From Thalassospira sp. MCCC 1A03138 (GTDB taxonomy: Bacteria; Pseudomonadota; Alphaproteobacteria; Rhodospirillales; Thalassospiraceae), in the NCBI RefSeq assembly GCF_002115785.1, contig NZ_JFJY01000002.1:62001-126000 (forward strand): DNA of 64,000 bases, given 5' to 3'. The notes below the pieces were generated by a model. The model ran no database searches and was not told the DNA's origin. It was given only the letters and a program-made list of their open reading frames with translations. Made by a program: the position numbers and the translations under genes. Of this stretch, positions 1-9,383 are shown piece by piece. Numbering within the stretch: the stretch's first letter is position 1; each line of letters starts with the position of its first letter.

Positions 1-1021
1 CACTGCCGCGGCCGGTACGGCCGATACGGTGCACATAGTTTTCCGGATCGGTCGGCAGGTCATAGTTGATGACATGCGTGATGCCCGGAACGTCAATCCC
101 ACGTGCCGCAACGTCAGTTGCAATCAGGACCGGGAACTGGCCATTACGGAAGTTACGCAGGATTTTCTGGCGAATACGCTGCTGCTTGTCACCATGAATG
201 GCATCAGTATCGACACCTTCATCGCGCAGCTGGAACGAAAGTTCGTCCGCATCGGCTTTGGTTTTGGTGAAAACCAGAACGCGTTCGCTTTCCTGACGTT
301 TCAGCAACTGAACCAGAAGCGAGGTCTTGTCGTGACGTTTCACGAACATGCCGCGCTGGGTCACACGCTCGGTTACGCTGGACTGCGGCGCGGTTTCAAC
401 CTTAACCGGATTGCTCAGCAAACGGTCGGTCAGATGTTTGACAGCCGGCGGCATGGTTGCCGAGAACATCACCGTCTGGTGATCACGCGGCAGCACTTCG
501 GCAACGGTCAGAACGTCTTCCGAGAAGCCCATATCGAGCATACGGTCGGCTTCATCGAGAATGAAGACCTCGATGTCATCAAAACGAATGGTATTGCGTG
601 ACATGTGGTCAAGCAGACGACCCGGGGTCGCAACCAGAATGTCAACGCCACGGCGCAGTTCCTGAATCTGCGGGCCCATCGGCGAGCCACCGTAAACAAC
701 AGAAGAGAACAGGCGAATGCCTTTTTTGAAATCACGCAGGCACTGACCGATCTGGTTTACCAGTTCACGCGTCGGCGCAAGAATAAGCGCGCGCGGCTGG
801 CCCGGTGCCGGGCGCTTCGGGTTTTCGGCAAGGCGCTGCAACAGCGGCAGGCAGAATGCAGCGGTTTTACCACCGCCCGTCTGGGAAATCCCCATCAGGT
901 CACGACCCTCAAGCAAAGCCGGAATGGTTTTTGCCTGAATCTCGGTCGGTGCGGTGAAACCAGAAGCTTCAACGTTGCGCAGCAGGGGCTCGATAAGGTT
1001 GAGCCCTTCAAAATTAGTCAT
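1..1021 (-). CDS. DEAD-box ATP-dependent RNA helicase, RhlE-like (C terminus outside window)
   Basis: The frame opens at an ATG at 1021 and runs off the left edge after 340 codons, so only the C-terminal tail is missing. Read on the minus strand it shows the canonical helicase series: motif I SQTGGGKTAAF near residue 46, PTRELV, the TPGRLLDH motif, DEAD near residue 156, SAT, and the motif VI HRIGRTGR just before the edge. These place both RecA-like domains in one soluble ATP-dependent RNA-unwinding enzyme of the RhlE/RhlB group, which works in RNA decay or ribosome assembly. Motif I has Gly-Gly-Gly where many members have Gly-Thr-Gly. The exact paralogue cannot be named without the variable C-terminal tail. 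Confidence 0.95.
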   Translation of the reverse strand, partial: MTNFEGLNLIEPLLRNVEASGFTAPTEIQAKTIPALLEGRDLMGISQTGGGKTAAFCLPLLQRLAENPKRPAPGQPRALILAPTRELVNQIGQCLRDFKKGIRLFSSVVYGGSPMGPQIQELRRGVDILVATPGRLLDHMSRNTIRFDDIEVFILDEADRMLDMGFSEDVLTVAEVLPRDHQTVMFSATMPPAVKHLTDRLLSNPVKVETAPQSSVTERVTQRGMFVKRHDKTSLLVQLLKRQESERVLVFTKTKADADELSFQLRDEGVDTDAIHGDKQQRIRQKILRNFRNGQFPVLIATDVAARGIDVPGITHVINYDLPTDPENYVHRIGRTGRGS

Positions 1022-1396
1022 AAAGGAAAGTCCTTCAAAATCCGGTCGGCGCCATGTTCGCGCCATGATGTGCCTGCTCGACAGCAATAGCGACCGGTGC
1101 ACGGCGATCAAGCCGCTGCTTCGGACCCTGCATGAGAGGCATATGATGAGGCCATGACGTCATCACGTCATCGCCGCCCTCGCCTTTTCACACAGTTCCT
1201 GACAGCTCAATCTGCCCTACAAGCGAAGGAATGAAGCGGGTGATACAGGTACACCGGAACAAAGTCAATCAATCCCTGCGCCGGGCAGCCATGCAAAAAC
1301 GCATTCACCATTCCAATATGTAACGCGGAATTAATCTATGCATGTCTAATTTGCGTGCATTATCGGTCGCTTAAATAACGCGTAAGGGGAAGAAAT
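1022..1396. other. Intergenic region between the divergent helicase and chemoreceptor genes
   Basis: These 375 bases hold the divergent promoters. I see no convincing coding sequence. A ten-base palindrome ATGACGTCAT lies at 1154-1163, followed at once by a partial copy (CACGTCAT), so it could be a regulator site. An AGGGGAAG ribosome-binding site at 1385-1392 serves the chemoreceptor. No other structure stands out. Confidence 0.5.
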
Positions 1397-3067
1397 ATGC
1401 GTTTTCGGGTTGTTACGGGGATTTTTTCGATCCCGGCCATCTGCCTGCTGACACTTCTCGCGATTATCGCGACAGTCGCTTTGAATTATCAAAACAGCCT
1501 GCGTAACGGTAAGTTCGAACAGATCGAACATCTGACCGAGGGCGCGGTAACGATCGTTGATTCATATATTGCCAAGGTCAAAGCGGGCGATATGGATGAA
1601 AACGCCGCCAAGGCAGAAGTGCTTTCATTGCTCAATGCGTATCGCTTTGATGGGGAGAACTACATATACGCCACCGATTATAACCATTGCATGGTTCTTG
1701 ATCCGCTCAGCCCCGAAGATGTCGGCAAATGCAACCCCGACAGCAAAGTGCGCCAGATGATCGTCAAAACCGCCAAGGCCGGTGGTGGCGTGATAACCTA
1801 TGAAACCAAAAAACCCGGCATGGGCGATACTTTGGTCGAAAAGGCCGCATATGTTCGTCCGATTCCGGGCTGGAACTGGGCATTGGGTGCGGGCGTCTAT
1901 ATGGATGACGTCGCGGCAGAATTTCAGTCTGTGATGCAGCGCATCGCGATTATCTCGGTGATCGCTATTGTCATTGCTGGCGTTTTGTCCTGGTTCGTAG
2001 GAACCCGCATAACCAAAAGCATTGTCGGTCTGAACCGATCCATCGCCACAATCGCCGAAGGCAATTATCAGGCGCCGGTGGATACGGATTCCAACTTTAC
2101 CGAAATCGGCGACATGGCATCTGGCGTTCTTGCCCTGCGTGACAAATCTGCGCAGGCCCAGCAGCTTGAAAAAGACGCCGCAATCCAGAAACAGAGAGCC
2201 GAAGAAGAACGACGCACCAATATCCGCAACATCGCCAAAAAACTCGAGAGCGAAGTTGGTGGTATTGCCGGTGCCGTTGACCAATCGGTTAAACGCAGCG
2301 GTGAACTTGCAGTCAATATGTCACACAACGCCGAAGGCATTCTTGATCAGAGTCAGCAGGTTGCATCTGCTGCCGGATCCGTCTCGCAGAATGTTGACGC
2401 GGTTGCCGCCGCGACCGAGGAACTTTCTTCCTCGATCACGGAAATCAACGTTCAGATTTCCCAGATGTCAAACACTGTCGAACGCGCAACGCATGAAAGC
2501 CAGAGCGCCTCTGACGATGTTGGCGGCCTGTCCGAAGCCGTTGATAAAATTAAGGAAATCGTCAGCCTGATTAACGACATCGCGGGCCAGACCAACCTCT
2601 TGGCCCTGAACGCAACCATCGAAGCCGCGCGTGCAGGTGATGCGGGCAAGGGCTTTGCGGTGGTCGCAAGCGAAGTCAAAAACCTTGCGACCCAGACCGG
2701 GCGCGCGACCGAGGAAATCGCAGCCCAAATCAACGGCATCGTCGAAGGTACCGAGCGTGCGGTTACGGGTATTTCGCGCGTGTCGGAAACCATTGATCAG
2801 GTCCGGTCTGCGTCAACCGCCATTGCGGCGGCAATTGAAGAACAGGGTGCAGCCACACAGGAAATAGCGGGCAATGCCAATCGCAGTGCGGATGGCGTCA
2901 AACAGATTTCGTATAGTGTCGATCAAACCATGAAGAACGCGCAAAGCACAACCACCCATGCGGGCGATCTGCGCAACGCGTCCGAAGAACTTTCGTCGCG
3001 GTCTTCGGAACTGACACAGATCATTCACCGCTTCTCGAACGATCTGATCAAGCAGGCTGAGAATTGA
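1397..3067 (+). CDS. Methyl-accepting chemotaxis protein with a single Cache sensor and HAMP
   Basis: A 556-residue chemoreceptor. A first membrane helix spans about residues 10-30. A periplasmic single-Cache (sCache_2-like) sensor follows at about 35-180, with the typical GENYIYATD and [15 protein letters not shown] segments. A second helix is at about 183-203, HAMP at about 204-260, and a long cytoplasmic coiled coil ends in the highly conserved signalling tip at about 394-430 ([20 protein letters not shown]). The tip binds CheA and CheW and controls flagellar rotation. sCache domains often bind small organic acids, but the ligand cannot be read here. There is no C-terminal CheR-docking pentapeptide. 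A strong ribosome-binding site lies 4-12 bases before the ATG. The gene is monocistronic and ends at a terminator. Confidence 0.96.
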   Translation: MRFRVVTGIFSIPAICLLTLLAIIATVALNYQNSLRNGKFEQIEHLTEGAVTIVDSYIAKVKAGDMDENAAKAEVLSLLNAYRFDGENYIYATDYNHCMVLDPLSPEDVGKCNPDSKVRQMIVKTAKAGGGVITYETKKPGMGDTLVEKAAYVRPIPGWNWALGAGVYMDDVAAEFQSVMQRIAIISVIAIVIAGVLSWFVGTRITKSIVGLNRSIATIAEGNYQAPVDTDSNFTEIGDMASGVLALRDKSAQAQQLEKDAAIQKQRAEEERRTNIRNIAKKLESEVGGIAGAVDQSVKRSGELAVNMSHNAEGILDQSQQVASAAGSVSQNVDAVAAATEELSSSITEINVQISQMSNTVERATHESQSASDDVGGLSEAVDKIKEIVSLINDIAGQTNLLALNATIEAARAGDAGKGFAVVASEVKNLATQTGRATEEIAAQINGIVEGTERAVTGISRVSETIDQVRSASTAIAAAIEEQGAATQEIAGNANRSADGVKQISYSVDQTMKNAQSTTTHAGDLRNASEELSSRSSELTQIIHRFSNDLIKQAEN

Positions 3068-3118
3068 TTCCTGCGAAGAAAATAGCCTCAAACAAAACGA
3101 ATGAGGCTTAAGAAAAAT

Positions 3119-3151
3119 GGGCCATTTCCTGCGAAATGGCCCGTTTTCTTT
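3119..3151. terminator. Rho-independent terminator, probably bidirectional
   Basis: A perfect nine-base stem GGGCCATTT/AAATGGCCC (3119-3127 with 3134-3142) and six-base loop is followed by a T-rich run on the plus strand. On the minus strand it is followed by ATTTTTCTT. It lies between the convergent chemoreceptor and pheA genes and can serve both. Confidence 0.9.
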
Positions 3152-3173
3152 ATCGAAAAGGATCTAAGCCGAT

Positions 3174-4034
3174 CTATTCGGCGGGAAGATCATTTTCCCG
3201 ACGGAAGGAATGAGACGGATAAACACCCAAAATCCGGACCTCGTGCGAGAAGAACTGAAGTTCTTCAAGCGCATGGCGCAGACCAAGCTGTTCTGGATGG
3301 GCTTCGACCTCGGCAAAGAACTGGGTTGCGGTGAAATGCCCCTCGACCATATAGCTTTCAAGCTTGGTCATGTTGATCCCATTGGTCGCAAAACCGCCAA
3401 GCGCCTTGTAAAGGGCCGCCGCTACGTTACGGACGCGGAAGACAAAGCTTGTCACTACCGGCGTGCCGTCATTGGCGATATCAAGCGGCTCGCGCGCCAG
3501 AATGATGAAACGAGTCGTATTATGTGCCGCATCTTCGACCTCGGTGCGCAGCACATCAAGGCCATAGATCTCTGCTGCCAGAACAGGGGCAATCGCAGCA
3601 ATGCTTTTATCGCCCAGATCGGCCACTTCCTTTGCGCAGCCTGCCGTATCTGGCCCGACAACGGTATTCACGCCAAGTTCCTGACGGATTTTACGGCACT
3701 GGCCCAGCGCGTGAACGTGGCTTCGGATTTCCTTGATATCCGAAATCCTGGCACCGGGAACTGCGACAAGCGCGTGGTTGATGCGCAGGAACGTCTCGCC
3801 AATGATATGCACCCCGGAATCGGGCAAAATGTGATGAACATCCGCTACGCGACCGGCCAGGGTGTTATCAATCGGAATCACCGCCAAATCAACATCGCCA
3901 TCGCGCAATGCACCAAATGCGCCCTCAAACGTCCGGCAAGGTACGGTCGTCGCCCCCGGAAAGGCGCGCCGCGCTGCCTGATCGGAGTAGGCACCGTGCA
4001 TTCCCTGAAAAGCGATACGTTGTTGGGCAGTCAT
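3174..4034 (-). CDS. pheA: Prephenate dehydratase
   Basis: A 286-residue monofunctional prephenate dehydratase (EC 4.2.1.51), which converts prephenate to phenylpyruvate in phenylalanine synthesis. The catalytic domain covers residues 5-180. It has the N-terminal GMHGAYS motif at 11-17 and the key Thr-Arg-Phe at 174-176 (HNTTRF). An ACT regulatory domain follows at about 195-275, with GGFATNGINMTKLESY forming the phenylalanine-binding loop, so feedback inhibition is expected. There is no chorismate mutase domain, as is usual in alphaproteobacteria. An AGGA lies nine bases before the ATG. The gene sits 81 bases downstream of kdsB on the same strand and is probably co-transcribed with it. Confidence 0.96.
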   Translation of the reverse strand: MTAQQRIAFQGMHGAYSDQAARRAFPGATTVPCRTFEGAFGALRDGDVDLAVIPIDNTLAGRVADVHHILPDSGVHIIGETFLRINHALVAVPGARISDIKEIRSHVHALGQCRKIRQELGVNTVVGPDTAGCAKEVADLGDKSIAAIAPVLAAEIYGLDVLRTEVEDAAHNTTRFIILAREPLDIANDGTPVVTSFVFRVRNVAAALYKALGGFATNGINMTKLESYMVEGHFTATQFFAEVEAHPEQLGLRHALEELQFFSHEVRILGVYPSHSFRRENDLPAE

Positions 4035-4115
4035 CTGGTTGCTTCCTGATATCTAATATGATTTCCATGTCATGCCTCGCGGCTTTACCGCCAGACAAAA
4101 CATAGAAAAGCCTAA

Positions 4116-4856
4116 TTACGCGCCCAGCACAAGTCGTGCGCGTTCAAGGTCTTCGGGAGTATCAACGCCAAGCGGGACACCGTTCACAAGGGCAACTGCG
4201 ATCATCATGCCGTTTTCAAGTGCACGCAACTGTTCAAGCTTTTCACGCATTTCAAGTTCGGCCGGTGGAAGACTTACAAACCGGTCAAGTGCTGCCCGGC
4301 GATAGGTATAAAGACCGATATGATGGTAAAGCGGCCCATCGCCATGCGGGGCCGTTGCCCGCGTGAAGTAAAGCGCACGCGCCACACGACCAATACCAAA
4401 GGCCGCTACCGCCTTCACCACATTGGGATTTGTACGTTCTTCTTGCCGCGTGATTTCAGCCGCCAGAGTCGCGATGTCGACATTCGGATCGACAAGTGGA
4501 TCAAAAACCGCACGAATATCTGCTGCATCAATCGTCGGAAGATCACCCTGAACATTGACCACGGCGTCGTATTTTCCATCCGGGTCAAAGCTTTGCAGCG
4601 CCTGATGCACCCGATCCGATCCGCTTGGCAAATCCGGATCGGTCAAAACGGCAAGACCACCAGCCGCCGTTACCGCGTCGGCAATTTCCTGTTCGGCGCA
4701 CGCGACGATAACCGGACCGATTCCGGCCTCGGTTGCCCGGCGCCAAACATGAACAATCATCGGTTCGCCGTGAATATCAGCCAACGGCTTGTTGGGCAGG
4801 CGTGTCGATGCCATACGAGCAGGAATAACGACAACGGGGTTGCGCGGCGTAGTCAT
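4116..4856 (-). CDS. kdsB: 3-deoxy-manno-octulosonate cytidylyltransferase
   Basis: A 246-residue CMP-Kdo synthetase (EC 2.7.7.38). It activates Kdo with CTP for lipopolysaccharide inner-core synthesis in the cytoplasm. The nucleotide-binding signature [14 protein letters not shown] is at residues 9-22, and NVQGDLP gives the metal-binding aspartate. The C-terminal [12 protein letters not shown] is typical of the family. The ATG at 4856 is chosen because a GGAGG lies eight bases upstream (complement at 4862-4866). The frame is open further upstream, but that extension starts in low-complexity sequence without family similarity. The gene lies immediately before pheA, a neighbour pair common in alphaproteobacteria. 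Confidence 0.96.
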   Translation of the reverse strand: MTTPRNPVVVIPARMASTRLPNKPLADIHGEPMIVHVWRRATEAGIGPVIVACAEQEIADAVTAAGGLAVLTDPDLPSGSDRVHQALQSFDPDGKYDAVVNVQGDLPTIDAADIRAVFDPLVDPNVDIATLAAEITRQEERTNPNVVKAVAAFGIGRVARALYFTRATAPHGDGPLYHHIGLYTYRRAALDRFVSLPPAELEMREKLEQLRALENGMMIAVALVNGVPLGVDTPEDLERARLVLGA

Positions 4857-5191
4857 GTAGGCCTCCGGTCTGGCTTGATCCTGCTTTGATCTCGCGCAAA
4901 GCGCGCGTCTGATCACCTGTGCAAGAAGCAATGTCGTGAATCGGCGGGACAATAGCCGGTTTTGGGGATTCTGCGAAAGACGGAATTGAATATGACGAAG
5001 CTATATCTCGTCTGTTTTCGCCTTTATGTTTAAGAAAGGTTGATGCAAATCTCTGAAACGTATAGTTTCCCTCCGACCGGTCTGACCTGCTGTCGCATGC
5101 GCGCTCTTGTAATCTTTAAGAGCGTTTTGGGGGCGCATGGGTCAGCTGTTAAAAAGAAACCTGAGAGTGATTAGGCTGTAGGGATCCCGTC
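4857..5191. other. Intergenic region between divergent kdsB and the cytochrome c gene
   Basis: These 335 bases contain no convincing gene. They include the kdsB ribosome-binding site and a nested hairpin at 5096-5139 that would lie in the leader of the cytochrome transcript. The rest shows no clear repeat or promoter consensus. Confidence 0.5.
5096..5139 (+). promoter_or_regulatory. Two-tier hairpin in the leader of the cytochrome c gene
   Basis: An outer stem CATGCGC/GCGCATG (5096-5102 with 5133-5139) encloses an inner stem GCTCTT/AAGAGC (5103-5108 with 5118-5123). A T4G4-type bulge lies on the 3' side. The inner hairpin followed by TTTT resembles a weak terminator, so it could be an attenuator or the 3' end of a small RNA. 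This is inferred from base pairing only. Confidence 0.35.
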
Positions 5192-5887
5192 ATGAAAACG
5201 ATGGAAATCAACAAGATCGTCGCCGGTGTTATCTGTGCTGTGCTTTTGGTTATAGTTGTTGGCAAGATCGGAAGTGCTCTTGTCCACCCCGAAGAACTGG
5301 AATCGCCCGTTTACCCGTTCTCCGAGGATCTGATGGCTGGTGCCAACGCACCGGCGGCCGCACCGGCGGAACCGGCTGGGCCAGAACCGATTTTTGCAAT
5401 GCTGGCATCTGCTGACCTTGCCGAAGGCGAGAAAGTCTTCAAAAAATGTGCTTCCTGCCACGACGCCGAAAATGGCGGCCCGAACAAAACCGGTCCGAAC
5501 CTTTATGGTATCGTCGGTAACAAGTTCGCCCACAAGGACGACTTCGCTTATTCCGACGCCATGGCAAACCACGGTGGAACCTGGGGATGGGAAGAGCTGA
5601 ACCACTTCCTCTACAAGCCGCGTGATTATGTAGATGGGACGAAAATGAGCTTCGGGGGCCTGAAAAAGGCCGAAGACCGCGCTGCTGTCATCGCATGGCT
5701 GAACAGCAAGTCGGACAATCCGCTGCCTTATCCTGATCCGGCAGAAGCCGCCTCAGGTGAAAGCACCGACGCTGCAGCAGATGCACCAGCCGAGGCAGCA
5801 GAATCCGCGGACGCCCCGGCTGAAGAAGCACCTACCGCTGACGCGCCGGCAGAGCCCGCAGCAGAAGGCGCGCCCCCCGCCCAATAA
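5192..5887 (+). CDS. cycM: Membrane-anchored mono-heme cytochrome c (CycM/c552 type)
   Basis: A 231-residue class I cytochrome c. An uncleaved N-terminal helix (about residues 9-30) anchors it to the inner membrane with the heme domain in the periplasm. The heme site is CASCH at 86-90, and the axial Met is probably M152 in GTKMSFGG. In rhizobia and relatives CycM carries electrons from the bc1 complex to aa3-type oxidase. The divergent kdsB-pheA neighbours match that setting. The tail from about residue 180 to the end is a low-complexity run of Ala, Pro, Glu and Asp, longer than in most relatives and probably disordered. A perfect terminator follows. Confidence 0.92.
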   Translation: MKTMEINKIVAGVICAVLLVIVVGKIGSALVHPEELESPVYPFSEDLMAGANAPAAAPAEPAGPEPIFAMLASADLAEGEKVFKKCASCHDAENGGPNKTGPNLYGIVGNKFAHKDDFAYSDAMANHGGTWGWEELNHFLYKPRDYVDGTKMSFGGLKKAEDRAAVIAWLNSKSDNPLPYPDPAEAASGESTDAAADAPAEAAESADAPAEEAPTADAPAEPAAEGAPPAQ

Positions 5888-5926
5888 AAGGCTGGAAAAT
5901 TCACCGGATAATCGATTGATTTTTTG

Positions 5927-5957
5927 CAGGGGACAGGTAACTGTCCCCTGTTTTCGT
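5927..5957 (+). terminator. Rho-independent terminator after the cytochrome c gene
   Basis: A perfect ten-base stem CAGGGGACAG/CTGTCCCCTG (5927-5936 with 5941-5950), a GTAA loop and the tail TTTTCGTTT. The next gene's start must lie beyond it, which argues for the ATG at 5993. Confidence 0.93.
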
Positions 5958-5992
5958 TTGCGGCCAACCATTTCAAGCAGGGATGCGTTTTC

Positions 5993-6778
5993 ATGGAAAA
6001 CCTCGACCACTTTCTGGAGATCGCCCACAAACTGGCCGATACCGCCCGTCCGGTCGTGCATCAGTATTACCGCACCCCTGTTGCTGTCGACGTAAAGGCC
6101 GATGCAAGCCCGGTGACCATTGCCGACCGCGAAGTTGAAACCGCGATGCGGGCAATCCTGATTGCGGAACTTCCCGATCACGGAATTCTTGGCGAAGAAC
6201 ATGGCCGCCACAATATTGATGCCGATTTTGTCTGGGTCCTTGATCCGATTGACGGCACCAAGTCATTCATCGCTGGCAAGCCAAGTTTCGCAACACTTAT
6301 TGCCCTGTGCCACAAAGGTGTTCCCGTTCTTGGCATTATTGATCAGGCCATCACCAATGAACGCTGGGTTGGTGTTATGGGTCGCGCCAGCACGATGAAT
6401 GGTAACGAAATCAGCGCTCGCGAGTGCGAAACGCTTGATACGGCAACCTTCTTTACCACCGCACCGGAACTGTTCCGCACCGATGCCTCGGCGCGCGCTT
6501 ACAAGGCAGTGTCGGACAAATGCCGTCAGCCGATGTACGGCGTTGATGCCTATGCCTATGGCCTTGTTGCTCTCGGTTTTGCCGATACGGTGGTTGAGTG
6601 CGGTTTACAGGCATATGATTTCTGCGCCCTTGTCCCGGTCGTCGAAGGTGCTGGTGGCGTCATGACCGATTGGCAGGGCAAACCGCTCACGATTTTCAGT
6701 GACGGTGCCGTCATCGCCAGCGGCGACGCACGCTGCCATCAGGGTGTTCTTTCCACCATCCGGACAGCAACAGCCTGA
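5993..6778 (+). CDS. hisN: Inositol monophosphatase-family phosphatase, probably histidinol-phosphatase HisN
   Basis: A 261-residue magnesium-dependent phosphatase of the inositol monophosphatase fold. The metal ligands are GEEHG at 67-71, LDPIDGT at 83-89 and the aspartate in AYDFCALVP near 209. The run DPIDGTKSFIAGKPSF is typical of the HisN branch, which dephosphorylates histidinol phosphate in histidine synthesis. A broader role on inositol phosphate or PAP cannot be excluded. The frame is open back to 5924, but that start falls inside the preceding terminator. The ATG at 5993 has an AGGGA upstream. It stands alone between two terminated or spaced genes. Confidence 0.85.
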   Translation: MENLDHFLEIAHKLADTARPVVHQYYRTPVAVDVKADASPVTIADREVETAMRAILIAELPDHGILGEEHGRHNIDADFVWVLDPIDGTKSFIAGKPSFATLIALCHKGVPVLGIIDQAITNERWVGVMGRASTMNGNEISARECETLDTATFFTTAPELFRTDASARAYKAVSDKCRQPMYGVDAYAYGLVALGFADTVVECGLQAYDFCALVPVVEGAGGVMTDWQGKPLTIFSDGAVIASGDARCHQGVLSTIRTATA

Positions 6779-6873
6779 TCTCGCCGCCCAACCTTCGCTT
6801 TCCGCCTTTGATGTTTGGTATTTGCCTTGAATTGCGGCAATATATCCCATGAACCAATCAGTTAGGCTGCATC

Positions 6874-8103
6874 ATGTTCGAATGGGTCATCATCCTGTTT
6901 CTCGGAACGGGACTGCTTTACGGTTTACAATCACGTAGATTGCAGCGGCGTAACATATCCTCGCCGATGATGATGGTTCTAACGGGTGCGTTGATCGCGT
7001 TGCCATTAGGCATATGGCATGAGCCACCACTGGCCCCATTTGCTGATCGCATCCATTTCGCCACCGGGTTTTCCGAAATGACGTTGGCGATCATTCTGTT
7101 CCTTGACGCCGCGGTCCTAGACTATCGCAAGGAAAAACCTGCGATACGGCTTGCCAACCGTTTGCTTCTGATCGGGTTGCCTCTGACCATCGGCGTAACA
7201 TGGGCCTTTATCATTGGTCTTCATCCATCGATCGGAGTTCTTCCGGCACTGATCCTTGCTCTGATTGTCAGCCCAACGGATGCCGCTCTTGGCCGCCCCG
7301 TATTGGAAAACAAGTCGGTTCCCGATCCAGTCAGGCAGGGCATCAATATCGAAAGTGGCCTGAATGACGGGCTGGTTTTGCCGGTATTCACTGCGGTCGT
7401 ATTGCTCGAGGCCGACCTTGTTGGCGAAAGCAGCAACAATTGGCTGACAGAGGCGGCGATTGAAATTTCCGTCGGCGCCGGGGTCGGGCTTCTGGCCGGA
7501 TATGTCATCGGCCAGATCGTCAATCACGCGGTCACAACCAACACCATTATCAACCGCTTCGAAAGGTTGCTCGGCGTGCTCGCTGCGCTGTTCATCTTTT
7601 TCCTCAGCGAAAAACTTGGCGGAAATGGCTTCGTTGCGGCCTTCGCAGGTGGCCTTGCTCTTAACATCTCGTCAGAACAGGTCCGCGAAACCATCGAAAG
7701 CTTTGGCGAAGCAGAATCAGAACTACTTACCATGCTGACCTTCTTCATTTTCGGTCTGGTGGTTATCCCGGCTGTGTATCAGCTTTGGACATGGGAGATG
7801 CTGATCTTCTCGATTGTCAGCCTCGCGATCCTGCGCCCGCTTTGCGTGTGGATTTGCATGATCGGCAGCCCCTACAGTCTAGCTGAAAAACTCTATATCG
7901 GCTGGTTTGGTCCGCGTGGTATCGCATCGATTATTTACCTGCTGATCATGAGCACAATGATTGCCCCCAAGGGGTATGATCCTTTGATCGCAGCTGCCGT
8001 GATGATTGTTACAATCAGCGTCATCGCTCATGGCCTGTCGGCAGCACCATTATCGAACTTGCTGGTCGGATATCTGCAAGAGAAGCAACACCGACGCCAC
8101 TGA
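6874..8103 (+). CDS. CPA1-family sodium/proton antiporter
   Basis: A 409-residue integral membrane protein with about 11-12 hydrophobic helices. The core helices carry the family motif SPTDAALG (residues about 130-137), which contains the ion-binding acid, and ESGLNDGL. The late FGPRGIASI segment is typical of Na+/H+ exchangers of the NhaP/CPA1 type. It should exchange monovalent cations for protons across the inner membrane. There is no C-terminal regulatory domain, unlike the two other antiporters in this window. The gene starts 95 bases after hisN and is followed 38 bases later by a small NTF2-like gene. Confidence 0.9.
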   Translation: MFEWVIILFLGTGLLYGLQSRRLQRRNISSPMMMVLTGALIALPLGIWHEPPLAPFADRIHFATGFSEMTLAIILFLDAAVLDYRKEKPAIRLANRLLLIGLPLTIGVTWAFIIGLHPSIGVLPALILALIVSPTDAALGRPVLENKSVPDPVRQGINIESGLNDGLVLPVFTAVVLLEADLVGESSNNWLTEAAIEISVGAGVGLLAGYVIGQIVNHAVTTNTIINRFERLLGVLAALFIFFLSEKLGGNGFVAAFAGGLALNISSEQVRETIESFGEAESELLTMLTFFIFGLVVIPAVYQLWTWEMLIFSIVSLAILRPLCVWICMIGSPYSLAEKLYIGWFGPRGIASIIYLLIMSTMIAPKGYDPLIAAAVMIVTISVIAHGLSAAPLSNLLVGYLQEKQHRRH

Positions 8104-8141
8104 TTGTCCAATACAAAGCCATCATATAGCGAGCAACTGAC

Positions 8142-8522
8142 ATGTCCGATGATACCGCCCCCGAAATCACTCACCCAGTTGCACGACAACTTGATGCCTA
8201 CAATGCACGAGACATCGAAGCCTTCATGCGCTGGTGGGCCGATGATTGCCAATATTACGCCTTCCCCGACACGCTCTTGGCCAATGGCGCGGAGGAAATA
8301 CGTGCGCGTCATATCACACGTTTTCTAGAACCCGATCTATTCGGAAAACTGCTTTCACGTGTCACAGTTGGTAATATGGTAGTGGATTATGAAACAGTCC
8401 GGCGTACCTTTGATCAAGGCCCCGGCGAACTCGACGTGATCTGCATGTATTTGATCGAAAATGGCAAAATCGCAAAGGCATGGTTTAAAACCGGTACTCC
8501 ACGCCTACACCATCAACCTTAA
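8142..8522 (+). CDS. SnoaL/NTF2-like cone-fold protein
   Basis: A 126-residue soluble protein of the SnoaL-like NTF2 superfamily. It has the usual N-terminal helix with HPVARQLDAYNARDIEAFM, then alternating strands ending in MYLIENGKIAKAWF. Members act as small isomerases, hydrolases or ligand-binding proteins; nothing here decides which. A conserved acid (D or E) near the start of the pocket is present. It directly follows the CPA1 antiporter and may share its transcript. The ribosome-binding site is weak. Confidence 0.8.
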   Translation: MSDDTAPEITHPVARQLDAYNARDIEAFMRWWADDCQYYAFPDTLLANGAEEIRARHITRFLEPDLFGKLLSRVTVGNMVVDYETVRRTFDQGPGELDVICMYLIENGKIAKAWFKTGTPRLHHQP

Positions 8523-8560
8523 AAAAAACGCCCGGTCCTGAGGATATCCCCAGCCGGGCG
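8521..8560 (-). terminator. Rho-independent terminator, minus strand
   Basis: The stem CGCCCGG/CCGGGCG (8529-8535 with 8554-8560) is extended inward by CTG/CAG. On the minus strand it runs into eight U (A8 at 8521-8528). It probably ends the EamA-DinB-LysE transcript; on the plus strand it may also stop readthrough from the NTF2-like gene. A second hairpin CTCTGGAT/ATCCAGAG lies at 8586-8611. Confidence 0.8.
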
Positions 8561-8717
8561 CAAGTCTTGGTTTGCATTAAGAGAGCTCTGGATGGAGTGC
8601 AAAATCCAGAGGGCCCGGCTACCAATCCGGACCAAGGACCTTTGCGCCTGAATGCGAAGGCCCGGCATCGTCATCCTTCCCAACCGGTTGGAAACGAAGG
8701 GTGACGAATTCGATAAA

Positions 8718-9383
8718 TCACCGCTCGGTCAGCGCCAGCCGGACACCCAACGCGATAAACATCCCGCCAAGAGAACGTTGCAGCCAGATACCGAGCGACC
8801 TGTTACCCCGAAGGCGGATCGCGGCAAATCCGATGGCAAACACCACGACCGTCTCGACACAAAAGCCGATCACATTGACCAATGTGCCAAGCACCAGAAA
8901 CTGGATCGCACCATCCCCCGCCGCGGGGTTAACAAACTGGGGCAGAAACGCCATAAAGAAAATCGCGACCTTAGGATTAAGGACATCGATCATCGCGCCC
9001 TGACGCCATGCGTGAAACGCTGTCATGGTGGGTATCGGAGGCCGCTTTACCGCAGATATTTCAGATGACGCATCATCCGGCCCACGCTTGGCAAAACTGC
9101 TGCGCAAGGCGCCGATCCCCAGCCACACCAGATACGCCACACCAACCCATTTCACCACCGAGAATGCCAGTGCCGATGTCGCCAGAATGGCCGAAAGCCC
9201 AAGGGCTGCGGCAACCACATGGACAAACGCACCGGAACAAACGCCAAGACTGGAAAATACCCCGATCTTGCGACCATGGATCGCGGTCTGGGCACTGATA
9301 TAAGCCAGATCCGGCCCAGGCGAGATATTGAGCAACAGGGCAGAAACCAGAAACGGCGTGTACTGAATCAGAAGATCTGCCAT
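8718..9383 (-). CDS. LysE/RhtB-family amino-acid exporter
   Basis: A 221-residue inner-membrane protein with six hydrophobic helices. The N-terminal LLNISPGPDLAYISAQT, the family's PGP signature, is followed by repeated GAFVH and ALLRSSFAKRG features of the RhtB family (homoserine, threonine or other amino-acid export). The ATG at 9383 overlaps the upstream DinB-family stop codon in TGATG and has a GGAGG at 9394-9398 ten bases upstream, so translation is coupled. Substrate unknown. A terminator follows about 160 bases downstream. Confidence 0.9.
   Translation of the reverse strand: MADLLIQYTPFLVSALLLNISPGPDLAYISAQTAIHGRKIGVFSSLGVCSGAFVHVVAAALGLSAILATSALAFSVVKWVGVAYLVWLGIGALRSSFAKRGPDDASSEISAVKRPPIPTMTAFHAWRQGAMIDVLNPKVAIFFMAFLPQFVNPAAGDGAIQFLVLGTLVNVIGFCVETVVVFAIGFAAIRLRGNRSLGIWLQRSLGGMFIALGVRLALTER

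Noticed and set aside
5924-5992. Upstream start for the HisN-type phosphatase
   Set aside because: The first codons would fall inside a perfect terminator hairpin, and the added residues have no family counterpart.
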